From contig CAKQRQ010000004.1 of assembly GCA_934271465.1 (NCBI GenBank), positions 1-64,000 of the forward strand: 64,000 nucleotides of DNA, written 5' to 3'. This DNA comes from an uncultured Alphaproteobacteria bacterium. GTDB lineage: Bacteria; Pseudomonadota; Alphaproteobacteria; RF32; CAG-239. A model generated the notes under the pieces. That model did no database searches, was not told the origin of the DNA, and was given only the letters and a program-made list of their open reading frames with translations. Shown here one piece after another: positions 1-5,418 of this stretch. Position numbers and translations under genes: made by a program. The stretch's first letter is position 1, and each line of letters begins with the position of its first letter.

Positions 1-84
1 CGAGCCGCCGATACTTTTGGCGGCGAGAACGCGTCAGCCACTTTAGGGGTGCGCTGGGCGTCAGCGCGCGCACAACCCATGTAG
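1..84 (+). CDS. C-terminal end of an unidentified protein (truncated by window edge)
   Basis: An open frame enters at base 1 and runs 27 codons to a TAG at 82-84, ending in the residues GVRWASARAQPM. A factor-independent terminator follows 16 bases later on the same strand, which supports a real gene end. I do not recognise the family from this tail. It lies just outside the minus-strand cassette array. Confidence 0.5.
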   Translation, partial: RAADTFGGENASATLGVRWASARAQPM

Positions 85-100
85 CGCTCTTATTTTTTTT

Positions 101-124
101 GCACCCTTAAAGGGTGCTTTTTTT
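101..124 (+). terminator. Intrinsic terminator of the gene entering from the left
   Basis: A perfect 8-bp inverted repeat, GCACCCTT / AAGGGTGC, is followed by a run of seven T on the + strand. It lies 16 bases after the stop codon at 84. Confidence 0.75.
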
Positions 125-161
125 AATGGCTTGCAATACACGATGAGAACCGCGAAGTGGT

Positions 162-181
162 ATAGCTCTTCCTTTCGACAC
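162..181 (-). repeat. Remnant of a fifth cassette leader at the left array edge
   Basis: The 20 bases here match the leader and ribosome-binding site in front of cassette 1 (1914-1933), including the AAAGGAAGAGCTAT segment on the minus strand. Homology ends exactly where the ATG would stand, and unrelated sequence follows. This looks like the scar of a lost or swapped cassette and marks the array boundary. Confidence 0.6.
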
Positions 182-205
182 AAAAAAAGGAGCCCGAAAG
201 CTCCT
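182..205 (-). terminator. Intrinsic terminator after cassette 1 immunity genes
   Basis: On the minus strand AGGAGC-TTTCGG-GCTCCT is followed by a T run (A at 182-187 on +). It lies about 18 bases after the stop of the gene at 223 and is one of five copies of this hairpin. Confidence 0.75.
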
Positions 206-222
206 AAATTTCAAGAAACTGA

Positions 223-579
223 TTATAACAGACCTACCCATCCTATGTATAATGGAAATAAAAATGCAATCTTTGCCAATAACGGATGATTACGCATATT
301 GCTCGTTCCAATCACGAAAAACAGCGCAGAAATAATTAACCCATATTGGCTGCTTTTTATATAAAGTTGTTGACTCTGATAATTCCAGATACCCGACATT
401 ACTTCACTTTTCCAAATAGGATTATCTGCCGCAGGTGGATTAAAATATTCCAATGCCAATAATACAAAAAATATAATATCAAAAGCTATATACCATTTAA
501 AACACCATAAGAGCCTAAATGTTTCGAATATCTCTCGCTTTGTCTTTTGTAATATTGTCTTTATTTTTTCTTGAACCAT
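223..579 (-). CDS. Small membrane protein, putative immunity protein (copy B)
   Basis: 118 residues with a basic amphipathic N-terminus (MVQEKIK, then KTKREIFETF) and about three hydrophobic segments: one after FKWY, one near GLIISALFFVIG, and one at the C-terminus. It is a paralogue of the gene at 687. The first 30 residues and a GTSNMRNHPLLAK segment are nearly identical, while the middle has diverged. It is the last gene of cassette 1, downstream of the DUF2778-like effector, which is the position of an immunity gene. A membrane protein would suit an effector acting in the periplasm. The role is inferred from position only. Duplication followed by divergence of the central segment is typical of immunity genes under selection for new specificity. 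Confidence 0.6.
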   Translation of the reverse strand: MVQEKIKTILQKTKREIFETFRLLWCFKWYIAFDIIFFVLLALEYFNPPAADNPIWKSEVMSGIWNYQSQQLYIKSSQYGLIISALFFVIGTSNMRNHPLLAKIAFLFPLYIGWVGLL

Positions 580-674
580 ACTGTCTACCTACAAACAATC
601 TTATTAGAAACTTATAATGACATATTCAGAAAGGCAAGGATTTTTTCCCTGCCTTCTTCTCATATTACCAATTT
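491..674. repeat. Direct repeat, left copy, of the duplicated immunity gene
   Basis: About 184 bases nearly identical to 946-1130, covering the start of the small membrane gene and its upstream leader. The 455-base offset equals one gene plus spacer, so this is a tandem gene duplication. Confidence 0.85.
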
Positions 675-686
675 GTAGCCGCTTAT

Positions 687-1034
687 TTAACACCCAATAA
701 AAACATATAACCAATAAAATCCTGACAGAAAAACTAACTTTGCCAATAACGGGTGGTTACGCATATTGCTCGTTCCAATTAAAAATAAAAGCACAAAAAT
801 AAGAAGCATCAATCTAGTTACCGCCACATAAAGAGGAATGCTAAATTCAAACCAATCTTTATCCCACCATATACAATAATTTTTAGGTGATGGTGACAAA
901 TAAAGCAGTAACAAAACAAAATAAGATAAGAGATACGGAAACAAATACCATTTAAAACACCATAAGAGCCTAAATGTTTCGAATATCTCTTGCTTTGTCT
1001 TTTGTAATATTGCCTTTATTTTTTCTTGAACCAT
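687..1034 (-). CDS. Small membrane protein, putative immunity protein (copy A)
   Basis: 115 residues with the same N-terminus as the gene at 223 (MVQEKIK, EIFETFRLLWCFKWY) and the same conserved MRNHPLLAK segment. The central extracytoplasmic stretch differs. Three hydrophobic segments predict an inner-membrane protein. It starts 87 bases after the stop of the effector at 1121, so it is the first candidate immunity gene of cassette 1. I do not recognise a named family. The start at 1034 has only a weak ribosome-binding site. Confidence 0.6.
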   Translation of the reverse strand: MVQEKIKAILQKTKQEIFETFRLLWCFKWYLFPYLLSYFVLLLLYLSPSPKNYCIWWDKDWFEFSIPLYVAVTRLMLLIFVLLFLIGTSNMRNHPLLAKLVFLSGFYWLYVFIGC

Positions 1035-1130
1035 ACTGTCTACCTACAAACAATCTTATTAGAAACTTATAATGACATATTCAGAAAGGCAAGGATTATT
1101 TTTCCAGCCTTCTTCTCATATTACCAATTT
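946..1130. repeat. Direct repeat, right copy, of the duplicated immunity gene
   Basis: Matches 491-674 over about 184 bases, including the intergenic ACTGTCTACCTAC stretch. A second block of identity near 739-780 versus 272-312 covers the conserved C-terminal codons. Confidence 0.85.
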
Positions 1131-1915
1131 TTGGGATATTTGACACGTACTGGAACAGAATCTTGGCAATTATCCAAATAATCGCTAAGTTGTTTTGTCT
1201 GCCGTGGAATATCAATACACCCTGCTGACCCTTTGCTTAATCCTCCATGAATAGAGAATCCTGAACGACCATATGTATTTGTGTTTTCACCAGGTTTCAG
1301 CCAAACCCTCCTGATTCCCCATGACCATGGGTATCCACTCCAAGCCACTTTTTGATCAGTATTCAATCCAACTTTTTCACCTAATTTAAGAACCAATTTT
1401 TTTAGAGTCAAATTCTGCCGTTGATCTTGATCTGCATAATATGTTCCCTCTGGAAGAGGCCCTGCATTTGCTCTATTTTGATACTTAGCACTTTGAAAAT
1501 TATCTTTGCCTGATTGAGCATCTAAAACGTCAACTTGTCCATTATTATTGTAAAGTCCCAAGTTTTGTCCGTCAAATGTCATATAACAATTCGCATCATT
1601 GTTATTCTTTGACGTCGGTAAAATTGAAACAGATGTTTTATTCATATTCCCAATATTTGAGGCAATATCGGACAAGCCAAAGCCGTAATTATTGGCTGAA
1701 TTACCCCAAAAGTTGACGCCATATTGCGGAAAGTTTTCCGTTATACCTTGCGCTTTGCATTGATTCATCAATTTATTTTCGCGTTGTTGGCGGGCGAATT
1801 GATATTCAAGTTCATCGCGCGTTGTAAACCCTCTGTGATTCACCCCGTAACTGTCTATCTGATTGGCGTTATTGTAATACCCAAACGGGGATTTGTATTT
1901 TCCATAAAAATCCAT
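1121..1915 (-). CDS. Cassette 1: intact effector with DUF2778/Tlde1-like L,D-transpeptidase-fold C-terminus
   Basis: 264 residues. Residues 1-93 are the shared array module, with Trp at position 70 where cassettes 2 and 3 have TGA. Residues 110-264 carry GPLPEGTYY (152-160) and a GFSIHGGL...GSAGCIDI segment with His223 and Cys233. These are the hallmarks of the DUF2778/Tlde1 family, whose members act on peptidoglycan stem peptides and include type VI secretion effectors. No signal peptide is visible, as expected for an effector that is injected or exported by another machine. The ATG at 1915 was chosen over one 18 bases upstream because AAAGGAAG sits at the right distance and the other modules start at the equivalent codon. 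Two membrane proteins follow as candidate immunity. Target and secretion route are inferred. Confidence 0.75.
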   Translation of the reverse strand: MDFYGKYKSPFGYYNNANQIDSYGVNHRGFTTRDELEYQFARQQRENKLMNQCKAQGITENFPQYGVNFWGNSANNYGFGLSDIASNIGNMNKTSVSILPTSKNNNDANCYMTFDGQNLGLYNNNGQVDVLDAQSGKDNFQSAKYQNRANAGPLPEGTYYADQDQRQNLTLKKLVLKLGEKVGLNTDQKVAWSGYPWSWGIRRVWLKPGENTNTYGRSGFSIHGGLSKGSAGCIDIPRQTKQLSDYLDNCQDSVPVRVKYPKNW

Positions 1916-1933
1916 AGCTCTTCCTTTCGACAT

Positions 1934-1957
1934 AAAAAAAGGAGCCCGAAAGCTCCT
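1934..1957 (-). terminator. Intrinsic terminator/attenuator directly ahead of cassette 1
   Basis: AGGAGC-TTTCGG-GCTCCT plus seven T on the minus strand, ending 19 bases before the cassette 1 ATG. It could end transcripts from cassette 2 or act as a leader attenuator for cassette 1. Confidence 0.7.
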
Positions 1958-2024
1958 GTTGTTATAAAATCATTAACACTTTAGAAAATATAATATTTTC
2001 CATATTTTATTATGGGAGGTTGTT

Positions 2025-2270
2025 GTGAAAAAATCCTTTTTAATTTTAGTCTTTTTTTTAACAGCCTGTCATTTGACACCCCATTATGATACAGAATTCA
2101 AGAATCCTGTTTTTTATCAATTGATGGAACCTCTTGGCAAAACTGTAGGTTATGCTTATTTAACTCCCACATCTATTAAATTTAGTGAATTATCTAATAA
2201 AGATAAAATAGATTATATCGGTAAATGCGACCTTTCTACGAGCACCTACTCCTTGCAAATATCCGGATAA
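2025..2270 (+). CDS. Small lipoprotein, the only plus-strand gene inside the array
   Basis: 81 residues starting at GTG with a strong GGGAGG site five bases upstream. The N-terminus, MKKSFLILVFFLTAC, is a signal peptide with lipobox LTAC, so the mature protein would be a lipid-anchored envelope protein. The rest has no motif I recognise. It overlaps the 3' end of the convergent gene at 2246 by 25 bases, and its last residues may be a truncated end created by the rearrangements here. A periplasmic lipoprotein next to a peptidoglycan-directed effector could be an additional immunity protein, but that is speculation. Confidence 0.6.
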   Translation: MKKSFLILVFFLTACHLTPHYDTEFKNPVFYQLMEPLGKTVGYAYLTPTSIKFSELSNKDKIDYIGKCDLSTSTYSLQISG

Positions 2271-2632
2271 ATCCATTCGTCTCCCAGTTTGTTGCATTGC
2301 GACGGAGTAAATTCGGCGTCACACTCTCCTGTCTTTTTATTGAGAGGCATATTGTTGCTTAAACAAATATCATCAAAAACTTCTTTGGAAATACAGCCGG
2401 CTTCTTTATGACGGCAATCTTTGAACAATTTGACTTGTTCGTCCGTCATTTTGATGCATCCGTTTATTTCATTCCATACCAAACAATCTTCGCGGCAGCG
2501 ATTTTCTTGATAATCCCAAACATTTCCATCGTCTAAACAGCTGTTTTGTTCAAGAAAAATAAATATTCTCCAAACCGCAAAAACCGCAACAATTATCCAA
2601 AAACAAAATTTTAAAATTTTTGACCGAGACAT
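2246..2632 (-). CDS. Cassette 2: membrane-anchored Cys-rich protein, putative immunity protein
   Basis: About 128 residues. One transmembrane segment (KFCFWIIVAVFAVWRIFIFL) is followed by an extracytoplasmic domain with many cysteines, including CREDC, DCRHKEAGC and a final DICKE, which suggests disulfides in the periplasm. The ATG at 2632 was chosen because AAGGA lies six bases upstream; a longer frame starting at 2647 would overlap the upstream effector remnant. It lies 8 bases after the stop of the cassette 2 effector domain. The immunity role is inferred from this position. Confidence 0.55.
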   Translation of the reverse strand: MSRSKILKFCFWIIVAVFAVWRIFIFLEQNSCLDDGNVWDYQENRCREDCLVWNEINGCIKMTDEQVKLFKDCRHKEAGCISKEVFDDICLSNNMPLNKKTGECDAEFTPSQCNKLGDEWIYPDICKE

Positions 2633-2640
2633 TTTTATCC

Positions 2641-3232
2641 TTACCAATATTTTTTAGGAAATGAAAGATTTTTCAGCCTATATTCCGCGCAAGCATCTTG
2701 CGCCCCATCATACAATCCAGAACTTCCTCTCTGCCTTCCTGCTGCATTAACACCTAAATCATGATTTTTATCATCAACCGCTTCTTGTAAGCTTTTTCCT
2801 TTGTATAATCGATTCCAATAAAAATCAAACACTTCTTTTGCATCCCAAAGATATTTTGCTGTATTATATCCTAAAGATCCTCTTGATGCTGCGTTATAAT
2901 TAGCTTTACAGTGATGATAATCATCTAAATACTTATACCCATGATTTTTCATTTTGTAATATTCCGTTACCATATCTTCAACAGATCCGACAACTTGGCG
3001 AAAAGAATTCAGCTGAATTGCCTCAAAAGTTGGCGCCATATTGCGGAAAGTTTTCCGTTATACCTTGCGCTTTGCATTGATTCATCAATTTATTTTCGCG
3101 TTGTTAGCGCGCGAATTGATATTCAAGCTCATCGCGCGTTGTAAACCCGCTGTGATTCACGCCGTAACTGTCCATTTGATTGGCGTTGTTATAATACCCA
3201 AACGGAGATTTATATTTTCCGAAAAAGTCCAT
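2641..3232 (-). pseudogene. Cassette 2: broken effector (module with two stops, C-domain out of frame)
   Basis: The module starts at 3232 and matches cassette 1 but has TAA at codon 43 (3104-3106) and TGA at codon 70 (3023-3025). Just after the TGA it joins, at AATTCAG (3013-3019), to a new domain read in another frame from about 3018 to 2641. That domain contains DDYHHCKANYNAASRG, a DAKEVFD segment and DACAEYR, a pattern I recall from C-termini of Rhs and contact-dependent toxins, though I cannot name the family. No ribosome-binding site precedes an internal start. It is most simply a silent or dead effector beside a still-intact immunity gene. A frameshift-dependent product is the alternative. 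Confidence 0.7.
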
Positions 3233-3251
3233 TATTTTTTCCTTTCGACAT

Positions 3252-3275
3252 AAAAAAAGGAGCCCGAAAGCTCCT
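3252..3275 (-). terminator. Intrinsic terminator/attenuator directly ahead of cassette 2
   Basis: Same AGGAGC-TTTCGG-GCTCCT stem and T run as at 1934, about 85 bases after the cassette 3 immunity stop and 20 bases before the cassette 2 ATG. Confidence 0.7.
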
Positions 3276-3359
3276 GTTGTTATAAAATTATTAAAGACAC
3301 AAAAAATTATAATCTACATATCTAAGCCAACACAATATAGAGAGTTTCGAAGCACAAAA

Positions 3360-3566
3360 CTAACGATAGAGCTTGTCTTTACAAGCTTGCTCACTCATAC
3401 CCGCGGCCATACATCCTTGAACAAATTGACCATCACAATCTTTATCCAAAAAAACATAACAAAATATTCCAGTAGCAACACAAACTATACTGACAAATAC
3501 AACAGCTAAAAATGTATAAATAACATATTTATAGGTTTTTTCTAATATATCTTTGAACAATTTCAT
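3360..3566 (-). CDS. Cassette 3: small single-span membrane protein, putative immunity protein
   Basis: 68 residues with one strong transmembrane helix (VIYTFLAVVFVSIVCVATGI) and a short Cys-containing tail (DKDCDGQFVQGC, EQACKDK) predicted outside the cytoplasm. The ATG at 3566 has AAGGAG six bases upstream; the GTG at 3569 lies just ahead of it. It overlaps the end of the cassette 3 effector by 38 bases, implying coupled translation. Size and layout resemble the cassette 2 protein: helix plus Cys-rich tail. The immunity role is inferred. Confidence 0.6.
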   Translation of the reverse strand: MKLFKDILEKTYKYVIYTFLAVVFVSIVCVATGIFCYVFLDKDCDGQFVQGCMAAGMSEQACKDKLYR

Positions 3567-4254
3567 CACAATCTCCTTTGGGATATTTGCTCCCTAAAAA
3601 TCGGCCTATTTGGTTAGCATACTGATCTCCAACACTGCTGTCAAGCGAGTTCTTCCTTTGCATTCTATCATACGTTTCTCGAATATTTGAAGCAAATTCA
3701 GCAATATTTGCTCCTCCTTGACCATATTGAGAGGCGTTACAATTCATAAATGCATGTTTATATTTATCTGTCATCTTAAGATTTTTTAAGCGAAAATAAT
3801 TTTTTAAAAGACTATATCCTCCTTTAACTGCCGATATTCCATAATCAATTTTGTTTTGTTCTTGAGAGGAAAAATTCCTCTCTTTTCTAATAATATCATC
3901 ATAAATTTCCTTTCCATCCAACGCTGTTTCCCAAGTTTTAGGTTGCGTTTGTTTCAAAGACATCAAAGCAGCAGCCTTATTCATATTCCCAATATTTGAG
4001 GTAATATTGGACAAGCCAAAGCCGTAATTATTGGCTGAATTGCCTCAAAAGTTGGCGCCATATTGCGGAAAGTTTTCCATCACACCTTGCGCTTTGCATT
4101 GATTCATCAATTCATTTTCGCGTTGTTGGCGCACGAATTGATATTCAAGCTCATCGCGCGTTGTAAACCCGCTGTGATTCACGCCGTAACTGTCTATTTG
4201 ATTGGCGTTGTTATAATACCCAAACGGAGATTTATATTTTCCGAAAAAGTCCAT
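3529..4254 (-). pseudogene. Cassette 3: effector interrupted by a single in-frame TGA
   Basis: The frame is open for 241 codons except for TGA at codon 70 (4045-4047), where cassette 1 has TGG. The shared module runs through residue 93 (ASNIGNMNK-like). It then diverges to a C-domain with DKYKHAFMNCNASQYG, a SNIRETYD segment and DQYANQIGR. That pattern parallels the cassette 2 domain: K-H, NC-NA, then a (K/R)E..D helix and an N..GR segment. One base change would restore a full-length protein. UGA clearly serves as stop elsewhere in the window, so this is a nonsense copy, or one that depends on readthrough. A restart at TTG near 4014 has no ribosome-binding site. Confidence 0.7.
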
Positions 4255-4273
4255 TATTTTTTCCTTTCGACAC

Positions 4274-4297
4274 AAAAAAAGGAGCCCGAAAGCTCCT
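4274..4297 (-). terminator. Intrinsic terminator/attenuator directly ahead of cassette 3
   Basis: Fourth copy of the AGGAGC hairpin with a T run on the minus strand. It lies about 40 bases after the cassette 4 immunity stop and 20 bases before the cassette 3 ATG. Confidence 0.7.
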
Positions 4298-4335
4298 GTT
4301 GTTATAAAATTATTAAAGACACAAAAAATTATAAT

Positions 4336-4974
4336 CTACATCTTCAGACCGACACATTTTTTCAAATCATCTTTCTCATCTTCAAAATGGCGAAAAGCTT
4401 CATATCCGGTTGGTGTAAAACAACGCAAATGAGAATTTTCTTTTTGACAATTCAAGTCCAATACCCCAATCCCTTTTCTAACATTTTTCTCATACCAATA
4501 AGCAACACAATGACAATTGTCACAATCAGATAAATTCAAACGCAACATCTGTCGTGGATCATCTTGACAATAGTGAACCGTATATACTTCGTCATTTTCT
4601 TTTGAAAAAAGATATTCTTCGCCGCTTCCAACAAAACACTCGGCCTTGTCTAACTCACGCATCGAATGAATTTCGCAAAAGAAAGGTAAACGTTCCTCTC
4701 TACCTGTTGAAATTTCCCTAATCATTCCAATACACCCCGAGTTTCCGCAATCCGCAAAAGAAACCTTTCCCTCATAAAAAAAGGCCGATAATTCAATATC
4801 CAAATGATACCCTTGTCTCTCTCCCGAATACAAAGCTGTAAAACCATTCGAAACTTTTTCCAAATTTTTATATTTTTCAACCTCCATCGAAAAGCAAGGC
4901 CAATCCTGCGGCAAAGCATAAACCAATCGACAAAAACCTAAAACCGACACAACAATTAAAATACTATTTTTCAA
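4336..4974 (-). CDS. Cassette 4: exported Cys-rich protein, putative periplasmic immunity protein
   Basis: About 212 residues from a TTG at 4974, with a signal peptide (LKNSILIVVSVLGFC..VYALP) and a mature domain with at least ten cysteines (DCGNSGCIG, CDNCHCVAYW). No lipobox or second membrane span is seen, so it is likely soluble in the periplasm. Frames open upstream to 5040, but that part overlaps the effector domain and adds a poor N-terminus. The gene overlaps the effector stop by 11 bases, a typical effector-immunity arrangement. A periplasmic inhibitor fits the muramidase-like remnant upstream. I do not recognise the family. Confidence 0.6.
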   Translation of the reverse strand: MKNSILIVVSVLGFCRLVYALPQDWPCFSMEVEKYKNLEKVSNGFTALYSGERQGYHLDIELSAFFYEGKVSFADCGNSGCIGMIREISTGREERLPFFCEIHSMRELDKAECFVGSGEEYLFSKENDEVYTVHYCQDDPRQMLRLNLSDCDNCHCVAYWYEKNVRKGIGVLDLNCQKENSHLRCFTPTGYEAFRHFEDEKDDLKKCVGLKM

Positions 4975-5228
4975 ATTTCCGCAACCTCGTTTCAATCCGC
5001 TTAAACATGTCTCTGAGATTAATATTATTGATATGCTCATAATTTATATAATACTTTCCATTTTGATTCTGTTCAAGATGTTTAAGATAATTGTTTACAG
5101 CTCCAGCACCTTCACGATGGCTAGCAGCCAAAAGGCCTGTATCAGTAACATTAAAATCATTTACAAGCCCCTGAATTGGCGTTGTTATAATACCCAAACG
5201 GAGATTTATATTTTCCGAAAAAGTCCAT
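4964..5228 (-). pseudogene. Cassette 4: truncated module fused out of frame to a lysozyme/transglycosylase-like fragment
   Basis: The module starts at 5228 but is cut after 18 residues (..GYYNNAN) and then reads SGACK-stop. At the junction AATTCAG (5171-5177) a different frame opens, giving about 70 residues to 4964 with DTGLLAASHREGAGAVNNYL. This resembles the C-terminal lobe of phage-type muramidases and transglycosylases, which often show LLAA-H-GG-GGV. The catalytic part of such an enzyme is absent. The frame offset relative to the module is the same as in cassette 2. It is a decayed or silent effector with an intact downstream partner gene. Confidence 0.65.
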
Positions 5229-5245
5229 TATTTTTTCCTTTCGAC

Positions 5246-5279
5246 ATAACAACAGGAGCCCGAAAGCTCCTGTTGTTAT
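5246..5279 (-). promoter_or_regulatory. Perfect 14-bp leader hairpin ahead of cassette 4
   Basis: ATAACAACAGGAGC pairs perfectly with GCTCCTGTTGTTAT around a 6-base CCGAAA loop. In the other cassettes the distal arm is replaced by a T run, turning the same stem into a terminator. Here no T run follows, so the hairpin may mark RNA structure near the ribosome-binding site rather than terminate. Confidence 0.6.
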
Positions 5280-5324
5280 AAAAAATAGCGAGAAATGACT
5301 CTTTATCGCCCCACTTTCTCACTA
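5280..5324 (-). terminator. Intrinsic terminator right after the array promoter (attenuator or mutT terminator)
   Basis: On the minus strand a 10-bp stem (TAGTGAGAAA / TTTCTCGCTA, one G-T pair) is followed by six T. It begins at about the predicted start site of the promoter at 5333-5361 and lies about 95 bases after the mutT stop, so either role is possible. Confidence 0.6.
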
Positions 5325-5332
5325 TGCTTGTT

Positions 5333-5361
5333 TTTATACACCCGCCCGACGGATATGTCAA
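5333..5361 (-). promoter_or_regulatory. Sigma-70 promoter driving the cassette array
   Basis: On the minus strand TTGACA, 17 bases, TATAAA: a full consensus -35 and a near-consensus -10 at ideal spacing. The predicted start near 5326 leaves a leader of about 100 bases before the cassette 4 ATG. Confidence 0.75.
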
Positions 5362-5418
5362 ATTTGCTGTAAAAATGATGTAAATTCCGTGGAAAACTTA
5401 CAACAAGAAAATTCAAAA

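Larger units (their letters stand above)
162..5361 (-). other. Polymorphic toxin-immunity cassette array (four units)
   Basis: Four minus-strand units start at 5228, 4254, 3232 and 1915 with near-identical N-terminal modules beginning MDF(F/Y)GKYKSPFGYYNNAN. The modules are joined to four different C-terminal regions, and each unit ends with one or two small membrane or exported Cys-rich genes. A hairpin of sequence AGGAGC-CCGAAA-GCTCCT lies about 20 bases ahead of every module. Constant N-terminus, variable C-terminus and an adjacent small gene is the general plan of polymorphic toxin systems with cognate immunity. Only unit 1 reads through; the others look silent. No secretion genes, transposase or integrase lie in the window, so the export route is unknown. 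The toxin interpretation is inference from architecture plus domain resemblance. Confidence 0.7.

Noticed and set aside
3023..4047. TGA at codon 70 of cassettes 2 and 3 as evidence that UGA encodes Trp in this organism
   Set aside because: TGA is a genuine stop in many core genes, with start-stop overlaps that require it: 9587-9589 (dacA), 17907-17909 (cckA), 52432-52434 (DUF47) and 53481-53483 (pit).
4063..4533. 156-residue plus-strand open frame across cassettes 3 and 4
   Set aside because: It is the antisense of the module repeat; the same frame recurs at 1724 and 3041 only because the module is repeated, and it lacks a ribosome-binding site.
5174..5197. Independent translation of the cassette 4 C-domain from an upstream TTG
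   Set aside because: There is no ribosome-binding site before it, and the codons lie in the module sequence read in another frame.
182..5279. Repeated hairpins as a CRISPR array or integron attC sites
   Set aside because: Copies are about 1 kb apart with whole genes between them, no cas genes, no integrase and no short spacers; the hairpins are terminator-like.
5325..5340. Shared GCTTGTTTTTATAC string at 5325-5338 and near 10397-10410 as a common regulatory element
   Set aside because: Only the first copy has a fitting -35 element; the second shows no promoter at matching spacing, so the resemblance is probably chance.
162..5361. Insertion sequence or prophage as carrier of the cassette array
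   Set aside because: No transposase, integrase, capsid or tail genes and no terminal inverted repeats or att-like duplications were found at the borders.
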